Origin: RGIG995 sp045603745
Lineage (GTDB): Bacteria > Bacillota > Clostridia > Oscillospirales > UBA644
Length of the DNA: 51,599 nucleotides
Direction: 5' to 3'
Assembly: GCA_045603745.1 (NCBI GenBank)
Contig: JAZUMQ010000008.1
Location: 1-51,599, forward strand
Notes under the pieces: generated by a model
Databases searched by the model: none
The model's input: the letters and a program-made list of their open reading frames with translations, nothing else
Told to the model about the DNA's origin: nothing
In this document: positions 7,575 to 16,172 of the stretch, one piece after another
Layout: the number at the start of each line of letters is the position of its first letter
How positions within the stretch are numbered: position 1 is the first letter of the stretch
Position numbers and translations under genes: made by a program

Positions 7575-9602
7575 ATGATTGACGTTCTCAACAGTCCCGT
7601 AACGGTATTACGGGGCATTGGACAAAAAAGAGCCGAACTGCTGAAGAAACTGAATATCATCACCTGTGCGGATCTGATTCGATACTTTCCGCGTGGGTAC
7701 TTGAATATGTCCGAAATAAATCCCATTGATAAGTTAATAAATGGGCAAACCGCTACGGTGGTAGCGAAGATCAGTTCGGATATATCCAAGCGAGTGGGGA
7801 AGCGTGTGACTCGCTTCCTCTTTTCCGTTTCCGATCCCAAAGGAAATACGCTGTTTGTCACCTTATACAATCAAAAATACACCGCAGAACATCTCCACCC
7901 GGGCATGACGGTGTTACTCCACGGCCCCGTATCGGTAGACGGTGTTGTCCGGCGTATGGATTCTCCAAAGATTAAAACCGAAGCTATCCCGGAAATTGAA
8001 CCAATTTATCCTTTAACCGAAGGAGTCTCTCAGGCATCTCTTGCTCGAAATATCGCAACAGCATTGCAAGTTTGTGATTCTCAATTAAAGGAGATGTTGC
8101 TACCATCAATTCGGGAGCAATGCGAACTTCCTGAAATTCACAATGCGTTCCGCTCTATTCATTTTCCGAAAACCATGGAAGAAGCGGAAAAAGCAAAACA
8201 ACGCTTTATTTTTGAAGAGTTGTTTTTATTTACCGTAGGAGTTCGCATCTTGAAATTGCGGGTGAGAAAGTTAGATGCACCCCAACTGAAACCGGCGGAT
8301 TTGACACCGTTTTTAAATCGTATTCCCTACGCATTAACCAGCGCCCAAAAGCGGGTAATCAAAGAATGTTTCGACGGTCTTCGTTGCCCCTATCCCATGT
8401 CACGTTTGATTCAGGGAGATGTTGGAAGCGGGAAAACGATAATAGCCGCCGCGGTTGCATATCTTGCCGCAAAGAATGGAAAACAAGCGGCGTTGATGGT
8501 ACCGACGGAAATTCTGGCGATCCAGCATTATGAATCTCTTTCCACATTATTAAGCCCTTGCAGCATAAAAATTGAACTTCTGACTGGATCCATGCGCCCA
8601 ACAGAAAAGCGGGATTTACTTTTACGTTTAGAAGCTGGAGAAACAGATCTGGTCATCGGAACTCACGCCCTGATACAAAAAAGTGTTAAATTCAAAAATC
8701 TCGCGGTAGCAATCGCAGACGAACAACATCGCTTCGGTGTTCAGCAACGGGCTGCAATCCAAGAAAAGGGCGAAAATCCCCATATGATCTTCCTGTCTGC
8801 GACTCCGATTCCCCGATCTTTGGCATTGGTTCTCTACGGAGATTTGGATATTTCCATCTTGGACGAACTTCCACCCGGTCGAATTCCCGTAGCAACCCGC
8901 AGGGTGGAATCTGATATGGAAGAACGAATGTATCACTATCTACGCCAAAAAGCTCTTTCCGGAGAACAAGCTTACGTAGTATGCCCTTCTGTGGAAGGAA
9001 GCGACGAAATGAAGAGTGCCGTAGATTTTTCCGAACAACTACAAAATGGCTATTTACAAGGTGTTTCCGTAGCCTGCTTGCACGGCCGAATGAAAAGCGA
9101 AGAAAAGGAAAAAATATTATCTGACTTTGTAAAGAATAAGATTTCGGTTTTAGTCTCTACCACAGTCATTGAAGTTGGGGTAAACGTTCCCAACGCAACG
9201 ACGATGATCATTGAAAACGCCGAACGATTTGGGTTATCGCAACTTCATCAGTTGAGAGGTCGCGTTGGCAGAGGAAAGAAAAAGTCCTACTGTTTCATCG
9301 TTTCCGACGATAAAAGTGAAGAAACAACCGAGCGCTTATCGGCTTTCTGTAACACGAACGACGGTTTTGAAATCAGTCGCAAAGACTTAGAACTCCGGGG
9401 ACCCGGCGATTTTTTAGGCAACAGACAACATGGTCTGCCTCCCTTTAAAATTGCGGATTTAACGCGAGATATGAAGATCTTAGAGCAAGTTTCAAAAGTT
9501 GCAGATCAACTATTTGAAGATCCTTCTTGGTTTATTCTCCCGGAAAATCGAGCATTGTTCATTTCCGCATCGGAAATGCTTCGCTCTGCCATGTTACAAT
9601 AG
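7575..9602 (+). CDS. recG: ATP-dependent DNA helicase RecG
   Basis: Superfamily 2 helicase that remodels stalled replication forks and branched DNA. The 675 residues begin with the wedge/OB domain (about 1-160). The helicase motor follows, with Walker A GDVGSGKT near 282-289, DEQH near 383, SATPIPRSL, and the C-terminal helicase motifs STTVIEVGVNVPNA and QLRGRVGRG. The usual RecG-specific end is present. It is 28 bases after cysS with no intervening terminator, and no terminator was found before the hrcA promoter. Confidence 0.98.
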   Translation: MIDVLNSPVTVLRGIGQKRAELLKKLNIITCADLIRYFPRGYLNMSEINPIDKLINGQTATVVAKISSDISKRVGKRVTRFLFSVSDPKGNTLFVTLYNQKYTAEHLHPGMTVLLHGPVSVDGVVRRMDSPKIKTEAIPEIEPIYPLTEGVSQASLARNIATALQVCDSQLKEMLLPSIREQCELPEIHNAFRSIHFPKTMEEAEKAKQRFIFEELFLFTVGVRILKLRVRKLDAPQLKPADLTPFLNRIPYALTSAQKRVIKECFDGLRCPYPMSRLIQGDVGSGKTIIAAAVAYLAAKNGKQAALMVPTEILAIQHYESLSTLLSPCSIKIELLTGSMRPTEKRDLLLRLEAGETDLVIGTHALIQKSVKFKNLAVAIADEQHRFGVQQRAAIQEKGENPHMIFLSATPIPRSLALVLYGDLDISILDELPPGRIPVATRRVESDMEERMYHYLRQKALSGEQAYVVCPSVEGSDEMKSAVDFSEQLQNGYLQGVSVACLHGRMKSEEKEKILSDFVKNKISVLVSTTVIEVGVNVPNATTMIIENAERFGLSQLHQLRGRVGRGKKKSYCFIVSDDKSEETTERLSAFCNTNDGFEISRKDLELRGPGDFLGNRQHGLPPFKIADLTRDMKILEQVSKVADQLFEDPSWFILPENRALFISASEMLRSAMLQ

Positions 9603-9644
9603 TTACAAGATTGTGACATTTTAGAGGAAAACCATTCCAATCTC

Positions 9645-9673
9645 TTGACAAATGATGGAAAAAGTGGTACAGT
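9645..9673 (+). promoter_or_regulatory. hrcA operon sigma-A promoter
   Basis: Perfect -35 TTGACA (9645-9650), 17-bp spacer, -10 TACAGT (9668-9673). The CIRCE operator begins 10 bp downstream of the -10, where bound HrcA would cover the transcription start. Confidence 0.85.
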
Positions 9674-9682
9674 ATTCATAGG

Positions 9683-9709
9683 TTAGCACTCAAACACAAA
9701 GAGTGCTAA
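9683..9709 (+). promoter_or_regulatory. CIRCE operator
   Basis: Perfect consensus TTAGCACTC-N9-GAGTGCTAA with arms at 9683-9691 and 9701-9709. It is the binding site of the HrcA repressor, so the operon that follows should be autoregulated and induced by heat. It is the only CIRCE seen in the window. Confidence 0.98.
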
Positions 9710-9759
9710 AACAATACCCCCAAATGCGACGTCATTTTGGAAGAAAGGGGAAATCCATA

Positions 9760-10776
9760 ATGGAATTAGATGCCCGCAAGCGGTTAATTTTATCTTCTAT
9801 CGTTTCTGCGTACATTGAAACCGGCGAACCTGTAGGATCAAAAACGCTTCTTGGACGAGAAAATCTTGGAGTCTCCCCTGCTACCGTCCGAAACGAGATG
9901 TCGGAACTGGAACGTTTGGGATACCTAAAAAAGACCCACACATCTTCCGGCCGCGTTCCCTCTAATTCAGGATACCGTTTTTACGTTGGAACGTTAACCC
10001 CATATCGCTTGACCCAAAGAGAACGGGCAAATTTGAACAGTCCTTTTGAAACAAGTGCGAGCTTGGAAGAATTACTGGAAGCTTCAACCCGCAAACTTGC
10101 GGCATTTTCCGGTTGCACGGTCTTTGGAGTATCTCCAAATTGTCCCAATGGAATTTATCAATTTGAAGTTCTGCCTGCCGGCAAACGAATCTTTGCAATT
10201 ATGGTCATCGCTTCCGGCGGGTCGGTAAAAAATTATTTCTATCGAGCCCAGGAAGATGTTTTACCGGACGATGCCTTGATTTTAACAAAAATCATGAATT
10301 CGGTCTTCGCCGGATTCCCCATCGACCGTATCGGAACGGTTCGCATGATGCTATTGGAACATGAAATCAAGACTCATTGCCCCAAACATCTTGGAATCGT
10401 AGACACTGTAAAGAAGATTCTTGCAGGAGTTCAGGATTATGAATTGCATATCGGCGGTACGGAAAATCTATTGAGCTACCCTGAATTTTCTGATATTGAA
10501 ACCGCAAGAGGTTTCATTGGTATGCTCTCCACAAGAGAACAAATTCTGGAAGCATTGTTGTCAAACCGCCCCAATGATGAAATAGAAATTCGCATCGGCG
10601 CGGAGAATGGGTTGTTTAATAGCCCTCATGCAAGTCTTATTACCCTATTTTGCGATGAAAAAGTACCGGTCATGCTTGGCCTTATGGGGCCGACTCGAAT
10701 GGATTACGCTCGCACCATTGCCGGATGCAATCATATTCTTGCACACCTGAAAACCTTTATTGAACGGGAATATTAA
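9760..10776 (+). CDS. hrcA: Heat-inducible transcription repressor HrcA
   Basis: Repressor of class I heat-shock genes that binds CIRCE and is kept active by GroEL. The 338-aa protein has an N-terminal winged-helix (IETGEPVGSKTL, then VSPATVRNEMSELERLGYL near 40-60) and a GAF-like C-terminal domain ending GPTRMDYARTI. An upstream in-frame GTG at 9703 lies inside CIRCE and cannot be the start. The ATG at 9760 has GAAAGGGG about 9 nt before it, and the protein then begins MELDARKR, as expected for the family. It is the first gene of hrcA-grpE-dnaK-dnaJ. Confidence 0.97.
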   Translation: MELDARKRLILSSIVSAYIETGEPVGSKTLLGRENLGVSPATVRNEMSELERLGYLKKTHTSSGRVPSNSGYRFYVGTLTPYRLTQRERANLNSPFETSASLEELLEASTRKLAAFSGCTVFGVSPNCPNGIYQFEVLPAGKRIFAIMVIASGGSVKNYFYRAQEDVLPDDALILTKIMNSVFAGFPIDRIGTVRMMLLEHEIKTHCPKHLGIVDTVKKILAGVQDYELHIGGTENLLSYPEFSDIETARGFIGMLSTREQILEALLSNRPNDEIEIRIGAENGLFNSPHASLITLFCDEKVPVMLGLMGPTRMDYARTIAGCNHILAHLKTFIEREY

Positions 10777-10793
10777 GGAAAGGACCCCCGAAA

Positions 10794-11309
10794 ATGAAAG
10801 ATAAGAAAAAACAAGCAAACACCGAAAATCAAGAAGAAACTGTGGAAATCACAGAAGAAACGGAAGTTTGCGAAGAATCCGCAACAACGGAAGTGCCTGT
10901 CACCGACGAATGGCACGATCGCTTTGTTCGTTTAGCGGCAGATTTTGATAATTTCAAAAAGCGTTCTGCGGCAGAAAAAAATGCTGCTTACACAAATGCC
11001 ACCGCAGACGCGGTTGGTGAACTGTTGCCAATCATCGACAATCTGGAACGGGCTATTGCGGCAGCGGAGGACAGTCCCATGAAATCCGGCGTGGAAATGG
11101 TTTTAACACAAGCGCTAAAAGCCTTTGAAAATCTCAACGTCTTCCCTGTCGGTGTCCCCGGAGATCCATTTGATCCCCAGATTCATAATGCTGTTATGCA
11201 CGTAGACGACGAAGATCTTGGAGAAAACGTTATCGTAGAAGTATTCCAAAAAGGCTATAAGCTGGGGGACAAAGTCGTCCGTCACGCTCTGGTCAAGGTT
11301 GCGAATTAA
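10794..11309 (+). CDS. grpE: Nucleotide exchange factor GrpE
   Basis: Co-chaperone that releases ADP from DnaK. The 171 residues comprise an acidic, Glu-rich N-terminal stretch (about 1-40), a long helix with RLAADFDNFKKR for dimerisation, and the C-terminal beta domain that contacts DnaK (GDPFDPQIHNAV to GDKVVRHALVKV). It lies 17 bases after hrcA and 63 before dnaK, in the standard heat-shock order. Confidence 0.97.
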   Translation: MKDKKKQANTENQEETVEITEETEVCEESATTEVPVTDEWHDRFVRLAADFDNFKKRSAAEKNAAYTNATADAVGELLPIIDNLERAIAAAEDSPMKSGVEMVLTQALKAFENLNVFPVGVPGDPFDPQIHNAVMHVDDEDLGENVIVEVFQKGYKLGDKVVRHALVKVAN

Positions 11310-11372
11310 AACTTTTAAACTGTTAACAATACATTAATCATAAAGAACTCAACATTTAGGAGGCAAATTAAA

Positions 11373-13205
11373 ATGGGTAAAATTATCGGAATAGATCTTG
11401 GTACGACAAACTCTTGCGTCGCCATCATGGAAGGCGGAGAACCGGTCGTTATCGCAAATGCAGAAGGGGCCAGAACAACGCCCTCGGTCGTAGCATTTTC
11501 CAAATCCGGAGAACGCATGGTCGGTCAAGTGGCAAAACGCCAGGCGATCACAAACCCCGACCGCACCATTATTTCCATCAAACGCGATATGGGGACGAAT
11601 AAAAAAGTCAACATCGACGGTACGGATTACACCCCTGAAATGATCTCCGCCATGACCCTTCAAAAATTGAAGGCAGACGCAGAAGCATATTTGGGTGAAA
11701 AGGTTACCCAAGCAGTTATTACCGTTCCCGCATACTTCAACGACTCTCAGCGGCAGGCAACCAAAAACGCCGGCACCATTGCAGGATTGGAAGTATTGCG
11801 CATTATCAACGAACCCACTGCTGCAGCCCTTGCCTACGGCGTAGACAAAGAAACCTCTCAAAAAGTCATGGTCTATGACTTAGGCGGCGGAACGTTCGAC
11901 GTTTCCATTCTCGACATCGGAGACGGTGTTTTTGAAGTTATGGCAACCAACGGTAACACTCGATTGGGCGGCGATGACTTCGATGAAAGAATTATGAATT
12001 ACCTCGTTGCCGAATTTAAAAAAGAAAACGGCATTGATCTTTCTGCCGACAAAATGGCAATGCAACGATTGAAGGAAGCCGCAGAAAAGGCAAAAATCGA
12101 ACTTTCCGGAATGACTACGTCCAATATCAATCTTCCCTTTATTACCGCAGATGCAACCGGTCCAAAACACATGGACATCACCCTGACTCGTGCCAAGTTC
12201 AACGAACTGACTGCGGACTTGGTCGAAGGAACGATGATTCCCACGAAAAAAGCGTTGAACGATGCCGGACTGACTCCCGCACAAATTGACAAGGTTCTTT
12301 TGGTTGGCGGTTCTTCCCGAATTCCTGCCGTTCAAGAAAAATTGAAGGATTTCTTGGGTAAAGATCCTCACAAGGGCATTAACCCCGACGAATGCGTTGC
12401 TGTTGGTGCCGCTATTCAGGGCGGTATTTTGGGCGGTGACGTTCAAGGCTTGGTTCTGCTGGACGTAACTCCCCTTTCCCTGGGCGTTGAAACCTACGGC
12501 GGAATTGCAACCAAATTGATTGAGCGCAATACCACCATTCCCGTAAAGAAGAGCCAAATTTTCACCACTGCCGCGGACAATCAAACTTCCGTTGAAGTTC
12601 ATGTTCTTCAGGGTGAACGTGAAATGGCTGCAGACAACAAAACGCTCGGTCGCTTCCATCTGGACGGAATTCCCGCAGCACCTAAGCAGGTTCCTCAAAT
12701 TGAAGTTACGTTCGATATTGATGCAAACGGTATCGTAAACGTCAGCGCAAAAGATCTTGGTACCGGAAAAGAACAAAAAATCACCATCACCGCTTCCACA
12801 AATATGTCGAAAGAGGACGTGGAAAAAGCTGTTCAGGATGCAGAAAAATTTGCAGAGGAAGACAAAAAACGCCGGGAAGAAGTGGAAATTCGCAACAACG
12901 CAGATCAAATGATTTATCAGTGCGAAAAATCCATGAACGATATGGGCGACAAATTGGACGATGCAGATAAAGCACCGATCAATGAACAGATCGAAAAGCT
13001 GAAAGAAACCGTCAAGAGCAACGATACGGAAGCCATCAAAAAGGAAACTGAAGAATTGCAGCAGAGATTCTACAAAATTGCAGAAAAAATCTATGCTCAG
13101 CAACAACCTCAGGGCAACGTAGCGCCCGATGGTGCTCCTGCCGGAGAACCTACGGCAGACGGAAACGTCAAAGTTGACGACTTCAAGGTTGACGATAACG
13201 ACTAA
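11373..13205 (+). CDS. dnaK: Chaperone DnaK (Hsp70)
   Basis: ATP-driven Hsp70 chaperone. Normal length (610 aa). The N-terminal ATPase domain carries the phosphate loop GIDLGTTNSCVA at the very start, ITVPAYFND, VYDLGGGTFDVSIL and LVGGSSRIPAVQ. The interdomain linker GLVLLDVTPLSLGVE follows, then the substrate-binding beta domain and a helical lid. The tail is Gly/Pro-rich and ends in acidic residues (KVDDFKVDDND). The ribosome site TAGGAGG lies about 10 nt before the ATG. A strong hairpin separates it from dnaJ. Confidence 0.99.
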   Translation: MGKIIGIDLGTTNSCVAIMEGGEPVVIANAEGARTTPSVVAFSKSGERMVGQVAKRQAITNPDRTIISIKRDMGTNKKVNIDGTDYTPEMISAMTLQKLKADAEAYLGEKVTQAVITVPAYFNDSQRQATKNAGTIAGLEVLRIINEPTAAALAYGVDKETSQKVMVYDLGGGTFDVSILDIGDGVFEVMATNGNTRLGGDDFDERIMNYLVAEFKKENGIDLSADKMAMQRLKEAAEKAKIELSGMTTSNINLPFITADATGPKHMDITLTRAKFNELTADLVEGTMIPTKKALNDAGLTPAQIDKVLLVGGSSRIPAVQEKLKDFLGKDPHKGINPDECVAVGAAIQGGILGGDVQGLVLLDVTPLSLGVETYGGIATKLIERNTTIPVKKSQIFTTAADNQTSVEVHVLQGEREMAADNKTLGRFHLDGIPAAPKQVPQIEVTFDIDANGIVNVSAKDLGTGKEQKITITASTNMSKEDVEKAVQDAEKFAEEDKKRREEVEIRNNADQMIYQCEKSMNDMGDKLDDADKAPINEQIEKLKETVKSNDTEAIKKETEELQQRFYKIAEKIYAQQQPQGNVAPDGAPAGEPTADGNVKVDDFKVDDND

Positions 13206-13220
13206 GAGATCTAATAACTG

Positions 13221-13253
13221 CATATCAAGGGGATTTTCAGTCCCCTTGATATG
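13221..13253 (+). terminator. Strong hairpin between dnaK and dnaJ
   Basis: Perfect 13-bp stem (13221-13233 with 13241-13253), 7-nt loop TTTTCAG, and only a short TTT tail. It may act as a partial terminator or as an mRNA processing/stability element giving more DnaK than DnaJ. A full stop is unlikely because dnaJ starts 21 bases later with no promoter seen. Confidence 0.7.
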
Positions 13254-13273
13254 TTTCGTATAAGAGGAATATC

Positions 13274-14440
13274 ATGGCAGATAAACGCGATTTTTACGAG
13301 GTTTTGGGGGTTGAAAAATCCGCCAGTGCGGACGAACTAAAACGAGCTTACCGTCAAATGGCAAAAAAATATCACCCTGACCTAAACCCCGGAAATAAAG
13401 AGGCAGAGCAAAAATTCAAAGAGGTCAACGAGGCTTACGAAGTGCTCTCCGATACAGATAAGCGTGCAAAATACGATCAGTTCGGCCATGCCGGTGTTGA
13501 CCCAAACTTTGGGGCAGGTGCTCCGGGTGGTTACGGTGGCTACGGCGGTTCTTACACAAACGTAGACATCGGAGATATTTTTGGTGACGTTTTCGGGAAT
13601 TTCTTTGGAGGCGGTGCCGGTACACGTCGTCGTTCTTCGGCGATCCCGGGAGATGACGTGGATACCCGATTGACCCTGACCTTCGAAGAAGCGGTTTTCG
13701 GTTGTAAGAAGTCCGTTACCATTACCCGAAAAGAAAACTGCTCGGAATGTAACGGCACCGGGGCTGCAAAAGGCACCACCGCAGAAACCTGTCCCACCTG
13801 TAAGGGAACCGGTCGGGTTCGGACGGTTCAGCAGACCATGTTCGGAGCAATGCAAAGCGAGAGAACTTGTACAAACTGTTACGGTACCGGAAAGGTTATA
13901 AAAACTCCTTGTAAAAACTGCAATGGAACCGGACAGGAACGAAAACAAAGAACCATTACGGTTACGATTCCCGCCGGTATTGCAAACGGGCAAGTTATTA
14001 CATTGAACGGACAAGGGTGTGTTGGGATCAAAGGCGGTCCTGACGGAGATTTGAACATCTCCATTTCCGTCCGTCCTCATAGTATTTTTGAACGGAAAAA
14101 TTACGATCTGTTCTGCGATTATCCCATCACCTTTACCCAGGCTGCATTAGGTTGTGAAATTGAAGTTCCCCAATTGGATGGGACAAAAGTAACACAGAAG
14201 ATCGAAACCGGAACTCAAAGCGGTACCGTATTGAATTTGAAAGGTAAGGGTGTTCCCTATCTGAATTCCAAAGGAAAGGGAAATCTTTACGTTCGTATTG
14301 TTGTGGAAACTCCCAAAAATCTCAATTCTCGTCAAAAAGAATTGCTAAAAGAATTTGATGCAATCGAGAATAAACGCACCTATGAAAAAAAGAGTTCTTT
14401 CGCTGATAAAGTAAAGAAGTTTTTGGGTGCAGATGAATAA
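13274..14440 (+). CDS. dnaJ: Chaperone DnaJ (Hsp40)
   Basis: Stimulates DnaK ATP hydrolysis and delivers unfolded substrates. Type I Hsp40 of 388 aa. The J domain (about 1-70) has the HPD motif in YHPDLNP, followed by a Gly/Phe-rich linker (about 75-115). Four CxxCxGxG zinc repeats are all intact (CSECNGTG, CPTCKGTG, CTNCYGTG, CKNCNGTG), then two beta-sandwich substrate domains. Last gene of the heat-shock operon, with a good terminator directly after the stop. Confidence 0.98.
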   Translation: MADKRDFYEVLGVEKSASADELKRAYRQMAKKYHPDLNPGNKEAEQKFKEVNEAYEVLSDTDKRAKYDQFGHAGVDPNFGAGAPGGYGGYGGSYTNVDIGDIFGDVFGNFFGGGAGTRRRSSAIPGDDVDTRLTLTFEEAVFGCKKSVTITRKENCSECNGTGAAKGTTAETCPTCKGTGRVRTVQQTMFGAMQSERTCTNCYGTGKVIKTPCKNCNGTGQERKQRTITVTIPAGIANGQVITLNGQGCVGIKGGPDGDLNISISVRPHSIFERKNYDLFCDYPITFTQAALGCEIEVPQLDGTKVTQKIETGTQSGTVLNLKGKGVPYLNSKGKGNLYVRIVVETPKNLNSRQKELLKEFDAIENKRTYEKKSSFADKVKKFLGADE

Positions 14441-14442
14441 CG

Positions 14443-14480
14443 AAGAAGCGTCGGTTATTATACCGACGCTTCTTTCTTCT
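14443..14480. terminator. Bidirectional terminator between dnaJ and cls
   Basis: A 13-bp stem (14443-14455 with 14462-14474), 6-nt loop TATTAT and a T-rich tail in the plus direction. It ends the heat-shock operon. The convergent cls gene stops at 14484 and probably uses the same hairpin. Confidence 0.88.
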
Positions 14481-14483
14481 ATT

Positions 14484-16004
14484 TTACATCAAAGGAGCGA
14501 AAATGCGCAGAAATGCCAAAATCATACGTTGAAATACTGACATTTTTTTAATCTTGTCAACGGTAACTTCTCTACACTTTTTCTGAGTTATAAGGAAATC
14601 GTCCCGAATATCGTTTACACAATCGGTACCGTACAACCAAACGGCACATTCATGATGTAGATATAGACTTCGATAGTCAAGATTTATCGTTCCGACCACG
14701 GCGGTAGTATCATCGGAGACGGCAGACTTTGCATGAATAAAGCCGGGGGTATATTCGTAAATCTTTACTCCGGATTCCAACAGAACTCGGTAATAAGAAC
14801 GGGTAAGAAAGTAGACGATCTTTTTATCGGGGATTCCTGGAGTAATAATTCGTACGTCAATCCCGGATTTTGCCGCTAAGGTCAAGGCGTTAATCATATT
14901 ACTGTCGATAATTAAATAAGGTGTGGTAATATAGACGTAATTACGAGCCTTATTTAAAAAGTTGATATACATATTTTCGCCGACAGTCTCAGCAGACGAA
15001 GGCGACGAACCAAAGGGTTGAACGAAGCCTTTTGCGGAAGTAAGTTCCGTCGTTTTGTATTGTGAATAATCGTCCGTAACACCCCGATAAAATTCCCAAA
15101 CCGATAAAAACATTCCGGTCAACCCAAAGACCGCTTTCCCCTGAAGCCGAAGAGCAGTATCTTTCCAATGACCATATTTTGGAACACGGTTAATATATTC
15201 ATCGGACAAGTTAATTCCGCCGGTATAACCAACGTTTCCATCAATAACACAAATCTTCCGATGATCTCGATTATTAAATCGGGAATTGAAAATATGATGA
15301 AAACGATTGAAGGGACAACAATGGATTCCTTTTTTCTCCATTTGTTGCGGAAAATCTCCCGGAAGGAGAAAAACGCACCCCAAATCATCATACATCAAAC
15401 GAACGTCAACGCCCTCTTTTGCTTTTTCTTCCAATACGGATAAAACAGAAGACCACATCTCCCCTTCGCTAATGATGAAATATTCCAGGAAAATAAACTT
15501 TTTTGCAGATTTCAGATCTTCGAGAAGGGATTCAAACATCTCCTCGCCCACAGAAAAATACTTGACGTCGGTACTGTCGTATAAGGTAGCATTAGCATGC
15601 GTTTCCAAATATCGCGCTTGAAATGCGGCTGTACGGCTAACGGATTCCAACTTACACAAAGAAGACGCCTCCATTGCCCCTACTTTTAATCGCTCTGAAA
15701 TAGAAGAGATTCGGCGTCGTTCTCTTTTACTCAAAATTTTGTGTCCAAAAATCAGATACAAGCCGCCACCTAAAATCGGGAAGACCATAATCGGAATGAT
15801 CCAAGCGATTTTATATTCCGGACAACCGTCTTTCAGGACAATGCGCATAACAGCTATTGCAGAAAGCACCGTGCAAAAGAGGAAAAACCAGGTTCCGTAA
15901 TCCGAAAAGAACAAAAACAGAGCAACATATATCCCAATTTGAAGAAAAACAGTAATTACCAGCGCAACAATGCGAAACCAGACCGTGCCGAAAATTCGTT
16001 TCAT
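14484..16004 (-). CDS. cls: Cardiolipin synthase (phospholipase D family)
   Basis: Condenses two phosphatidylglycerol molecules to cardiolipin at the membrane. The 506 residues begin with two N-terminal membrane segments (about 8-55). Two PLD domains follow with intact HxKxxxxD motifs: HRKICVID near 242 and HAKSAVSD near 424. An in-frame upstream ATG at 16067 overlaps the promoter -35. The ATG at 16004 has AGAGGGGAT just before it and is preferred. It forms a single unit convergent with the heat-shock operon. Its substrate derives from the PgsA product encoded at 4864-5466. Confidence 0.93.
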   Translation of the reverse strand: MKRIFGTVWFRIVALVITVFLQIGIYVALFLFFSDYGTWFFLFCTVLSAIAVMRIVLKDGCPEYKIAWIIPIMVFPILGGGLYLIFGHKILSKRERRRISSISERLKVGAMEASSLCKLESVSRTAAFQARYLETHANATLYDSTDVKYFSVGEEMFESLLEDLKSAKKFIFLEYFIISEGEMWSSVLSVLEEKAKEGVDVRLMYDDLGCVFLLPGDFPQQMEKKGIHCCPFNRFHHIFNSRFNNRDHRKICVIDGNVGYTGGINLSDEYINRVPKYGHWKDTALRLQGKAVFGLTGMFLSVWEFYRGVTDDYSQYKTTELTSAKGFVQPFGSSPSSAETVGENMYINFLNKARNYVYITTPYLIIDSNMINALTLAAKSGIDVRIITPGIPDKKIVYFLTRSYYRVLLESGVKIYEYTPGFIHAKSAVSDDTTAVVGTINLDYRSLYLHHECAVWLYGTDCVNDIRDDFLITQKKCREVTVDKIKKMSVFQRMILAFLRIFAPLM

Positions 16005-16037
16005 TAAGGTATCCCCTCTTTGGTAAATTCTACTTGT

Positions 16038-16067
16038 ATTATAACAAAAAAGAGTAGTATTTGTCAA
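16038..16067 (-). promoter_or_regulatory. cls sigma-A promoter
   Basis: Minus-strand perfect -35 TTGACA (16062-16067), 18-bp spacer, perfect -10 TATAAT (16038-16043). Confidence 0.85.
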
Positions 16068-16094
16068 GAAATTCTTTCAATTTCCGAAAAACGG

Positions 16095-16123
16095 TTGCAA
16101 TTATGAAAAAAGTATGCTATAAT
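16095..16123 (+). promoter_or_regulatory. Sigma-A promoter of the YD-like repeat protein
   Basis: -35 TTGCAA (16095-16100), 17-bp spacer, extended -10 TGCTATAAT (TATAAT at 16118-16123). It is divergent from the cls promoter. Confidence 0.82.
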
Positions 16124-16172
16124 TATAGAATAACACATCGTGCGAACATTATTTTCCGAAAGGACGAAGGGT

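Noticed and set aside
11310..11372. A second CIRCE or promoter in front of dnaK
   Set aside because: No TTAGCACTC dyad and no good -35/-10 pair is present. dnaK is read from the hrcA promoter.
11880..13223. Long minus-strand open frame inside dnaK (about 447 codons)
   Set aside because: dnaK is certain. The frame is a codon-bias shadow with no ribosome site or domain.
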